From contig NC_134373.1 of assembly GCF_035582795.1 (NCBI RefSeq), positions 29,544,501 through 29,608,500 of the forward strand: a stretch of DNA of 64,000 nucleotides, given 5' to 3'. Positions 60,723-64,000 of this stretch are shown in pieces (the stretch's first letter is position 1; the number at the start of each line of letters is the position of its first letter). The notes below the pieces were generated by a model. It saw only the letters and a list, made by a program, of their open reading frames with translations, did no database searches and had not been told where the DNA came from. The DNA comes from Mycteria americana. Lineage: Eukaryota; Chordata; Aves; Ciconiiformes; Ciconiidae. A program made the translations under genes and the position numbers.

Positions 60723-63700
60723 CAGCTCTATTCTATGCTTCACCTGGAAGACTTTCAAACTGATTAAAATATGTTGAAAGAGGAGAAATTTCAAGAGACC
60801 TTGGCCTTGTAAGAGGGGGAAGGAGAATGCCTCCCATGCTCCAAGCAGAGCTGGACAGAGCAGCATTCACATCTGTATAGTACGACCAGGATATGAGTAC
60901 CTTATGGGAGGATGTTAGCAGCACCCTTCGTTCTCCGCTCTCCAATAACACTGTAACATTTTTTTCCTGTTACCTTTCATTGCTTTCTCTCATATCTCTT
61001 GTTTTCAATCCTGTCTCTTTATTCATTATTCACTATTCCCTTTGAAATGCTTTGAAACACTGAATTTCCCAAACAAGATACTGTTCATTCTCCTGCTGTG
61101 TCAATCAGAAGGCCAAAGGAAAGTAAAAGAAAAATCCTGTTTTCAGACATGTCCTGCTCTCCTTGACTTTAATGGGAATTTTACGTGCATTTGAAATGAA
61201 GTTGTCTTGTTTAAATAGCAAAAGTGTGTGCAGCTGTTTGTTTGCTAAGCAAAGAACCTGGAACTGAGAAGCTGTCTGACTGCATGTCCTCTGCAAGTTT
61301 ATTGTAAGAGCAGATTTAAAAACTAGGCACCAGGGCCTCTCATGTACCAGGCATTTCAGCCATTGAAGGAAAGTTATCTCCTTCGCACCAAAACGTTGTG
61401 AAGTGAAGAGAGTTTCAAAAAACCCATGTACCATTAGCTGCTCTCTTGAACATTCCTCCTTCTTACGATGAAATAGTCTGTGCTTTGTAACAAGAGATAA
61501 ATGATAACCTCTTCCAGTGCTTGTTATAATGAAAACCACAATGAGTTCTTTCAGCGTCTGTGTAGACATGTGACATCATAGCGCTTCCACTGGAACATAT
61601 CACGATTTAATTTCCTAAGAGGAAAGAAACAGATGTACAAGGCACATTTCAATTAGAACTTGAACACTTCTATGTATTAAGAGCAACACAATCATCCTTC
61701 TTCAGTTCATGCATGAAAACCTGATCCATGTTGATCTACAAAACTCTATACTGTCCACTTTACGCAGGTACATTGCAACGTGAAAATAACTGGACTGTAA
61801 TTGTTGACACTATGTCAGTGAAGATAGTGTTGCTTTTCAGTGCTGCTTTGAGTATCTTCTGAATAATTCAATTCATCAAATGTAAACCTTACAGTAAGTA
61901 AATCTGCATTACAAAGGCATTGTTAACCACTCCTTATGAATGAAGGCTTGAGACTTCTATTTAGGCTCTGACTGCATTTCACAATTTTAATTCTAATTGT
62001 TTTTTTTTCTCTTCATTTAACACAAAATACTGGCACAATTGATTTTACCATTAAACTATTTGAGAAAAATATATGCCAACTTTCCCAAAAGAAATATTTT
62101 TAAATGATCCCCTTTTGGGAAGTGCTTCCTAATAATGTAATTGTTCTGTGATTTCCTCCAGCTATCCAATCCCCCAACAAATAAACACTATATTGATGCT
62201 TAAGGCCACCTCTCAACTTCTAAAATTAATAATTTTAAAAATCCATTATGTCTCTAACCAAATTTCTCTTTTGGAATAGCCTTGCTCAGATTCTGCAAAA
62301 AGAAAATGGCATAATCCTTTTTCTAGCAACTGTATATTTGTTAGTATAGCATTAAGATTTTCTCCCACTTTTCCAGTATGAGTTTTTTCTGCTTTCTGCA
62401 CACACCTTCCTTCCTTATCCACAAAAATCTCTAAAATAACTTATTTCACCTCTTTAGTTCTTTTTTTTTTTTTGCATTACCTGAACAGCATTATTTTGTT
62501 TCTGCACTGTGACCGTATTATAGAGAGGAAAATAGTGAATAATTTGTGCTAAAGAAGGAAGCATCCACTTTCAAAGATGAATTTTCATAGGAATGGTTTT
62601 TCTTTGCTGTAACCCTTAGTATAACCTCAATAGCCATTCAGTACCCTATGACCTTTCTGCAGTTCACAAATAACACAGTCTTGAATACTTTCAATTATAT
62701 TTATTCCGACACAACTAAGAAGTTCGCTTTTGGAAATAAGACAAAGGCTGTTAAGTCGAGTGCTTTTGGAAATTTTAGCCCAGCCCTCTTCTCGGAAAAA
62801 TAAGTCATATGCAAAGAAGATATTCTGGAAAGTTTAATGCACAGAACTGAATTCACGGTGATTAGTCAGTAAGCTTCATCGTCCCAAGAGACACAGTGCT
62901 ACAGGTCTCCAGTACATGGGGTATTTACTAAAATGATACCCCTTTGGTTATTATATCACTGCAACTGCACAGACACGTATTTTGTTATGGAATAAACATA
63001 ATTATACTTTCTTTTTTTTCCATTCTAACATTATACCATCTCCACAGCAACATAAACCAAACAAAAACAAAGAACCACTGTCCCAGAATAAGCACATGGG
63101 GGTTCATATTTGTATTGTAATTTGCAGTGATATAATTATGCCAGTACATTTCTCAATGAAGAAAAGCCTTCACAGTGATTTCTCCCTAGAAATTTGCTTA
63201 CAGAATTATTTTAAGGAGAAAAAGAAGGTAGGAGAGATGAGGAATTCTGTAAGTATTAGCTTGAATTCTGTGAGCATGTAAAACCAGTCAGTTTGGCCCA
63301 TGGAAAAGCTGCTCACTTGAGAACACTCCTCATCTGCAGAGTGATGCAAAATGTGAATGTTAAATAAGGAGAATTAATTAGCATAGAATGGAGGTGAAGA
63401 TAATCTTATTTTATCAGATAACAAAAATTTTGTTTAGGATTGAGTGTAAAAGTAAATCCATTACAAGAACTGATAACACTAACAAGGTGAAGGAAGGCAA
63501 AGCGTAGAAGGAACCTGTTTTGCAGAACAGAAACCAGAAACTGCAACCCTAAATGAAAGATAACAATGTGACACAAAAATGTGCAACAAAAACACAGCTG
63601 TTAAAATGTTATAATTATGTGACCATAAAATGCAGGTGCTGAATGAAGAAACCTGTTTATACTCTGAATTCTCTTCTGATCTATGGGATGCCTGTGAACA

Positions 63701-64000
63701 GAGATTTTAAAGAGACACAATTAATTATAATTATGAGAATGTGAAGATTTGAAGATATTGTCCTAACTAGTATTTTCATAGTTCACTTTGTCTAATAGTA
63801 TTGATGTGTTTTGTTGAAAGTAAAACAGGACTGTACATTTTTTGTAAACAAATATGTATCTTCTAGAATAACACGTCTTGAAAAAAACAACCGCTTCTTA
63901 GAAAGAAAAGCAGTTAAATTGATCTGAATAACACATTGCTGTCCTTCTCTAAAGGAGGCAGTAGACAGCAAGCATCACTGCAAGGGGCTAAAGGAGCTGT
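60723..64000. other. AT-rich unique noncoding DNA
   Basis: No gene is supported. A 154-codon minus-strand frame with a true ATG (61105-61569) is the longest ATG-initiated one without repeat sequence, but it has no family motif or compositional support. A T run lies near 62,460-62,473. Confidence 0.5.
61150..61192 (+). repeat. Short old repeat motif (copy E)
   Basis: GTCCTGCTCTCCTTGACTTT is followed by AATGGGAATTTTACGTGCA. It resembles the 'CTCCTTGACTTCAATGGGAATTTTGC' text of old sauropsid repeats and shares its core with copies A to D. Family unidentified. Confidence 0.4.

Noticed and set aside
61105..61569. 154-codon minus-strand frame with a true ATG
   Set aside because: No recognisable domain, and it includes one copy of the scattered old repeat motif (61150-61192). 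Could be re-examined with transcript data.
1..64000. CRISPR arrays, operons, ribosome binding sites, tRNA or rRNA genes
   Set aside because: The sequence is vertebrate nuclear DNA; no spaced palindromic repeat arrays, tRNA A/B boxes or rRNA segments were seen.

Overview
The window reads as vertebrate, almost certainly bird, nuclear DNA with no convincing protein-coding or structural-RNA gene. It is AT-rich. No open frame shows a recognisable protein family outside decayed transposon sequence. The recognisable interspersed elements are avian: two decayed CR1-type LINE fragments and four solo long terminal repeats (LTRs) of one endogenous retrovirus family. The LTRs begin TGYCCTGGTTT (reverse-complement form in the minus copy) and mostly end CCACGACA. 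I recognise this family from non-galliform birds, which suggests Neoaves, but I cannot name the species. The window is best read as part of a gene desert or a very long intron.

Layout. Bases 1-4,491 are unique AT-rich DNA with a possible old CR1 tail near 2.28 kb, a pyrimidine-rich tract and a 91-bp tandem duplication at 3.4-3.6 kb. A solo LTR with a perfect 5-bp target-site duplication fills 4,492-5,099. A plus-strand CR1 relic at about 7.80-8.64 kb still encodes a recognisable reverse-transcriptase motif. From 8.6 to 52.9 kb there is mostly unique DNA with simple repeats (notably AATAG/AAAAG at 19.70-19.79 kb), short tandem duplications, two conspicuous palindromes, possible MIR-like remnants and a scattered short motif resembling CATTGACTTCAATGGG.

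Bases 52,929-56,336 hold three more solo LTRs of the same family within 3.4 kb. The last two are in opposite orientation. One of the three (52,929-53,504) belongs to a second subfamily: it shares the outer ends but carries a different central segment, with an intact TATAAA and a (CG)5 run. A polypurine tract lies between the opposed LTRs. A second decayed CR1, ending in its 3' tail, occupies about 60.23-60.72 kb. The remainder to 64 kb is unique AT-rich DNA.

No operon or pathway can be described. Any function here would be regulatory or structural: LTR promoter, enhancer or polyadenylation elements, or conserved noncoding DNA that only a multi-species alignment could reveal. I did not find a demonstrable new biological system. 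The most informative observations are the LTR cluster, the two-module LTR architecture and two weak candidate terminal exons, near 33.26 kb and 40.95 kb.
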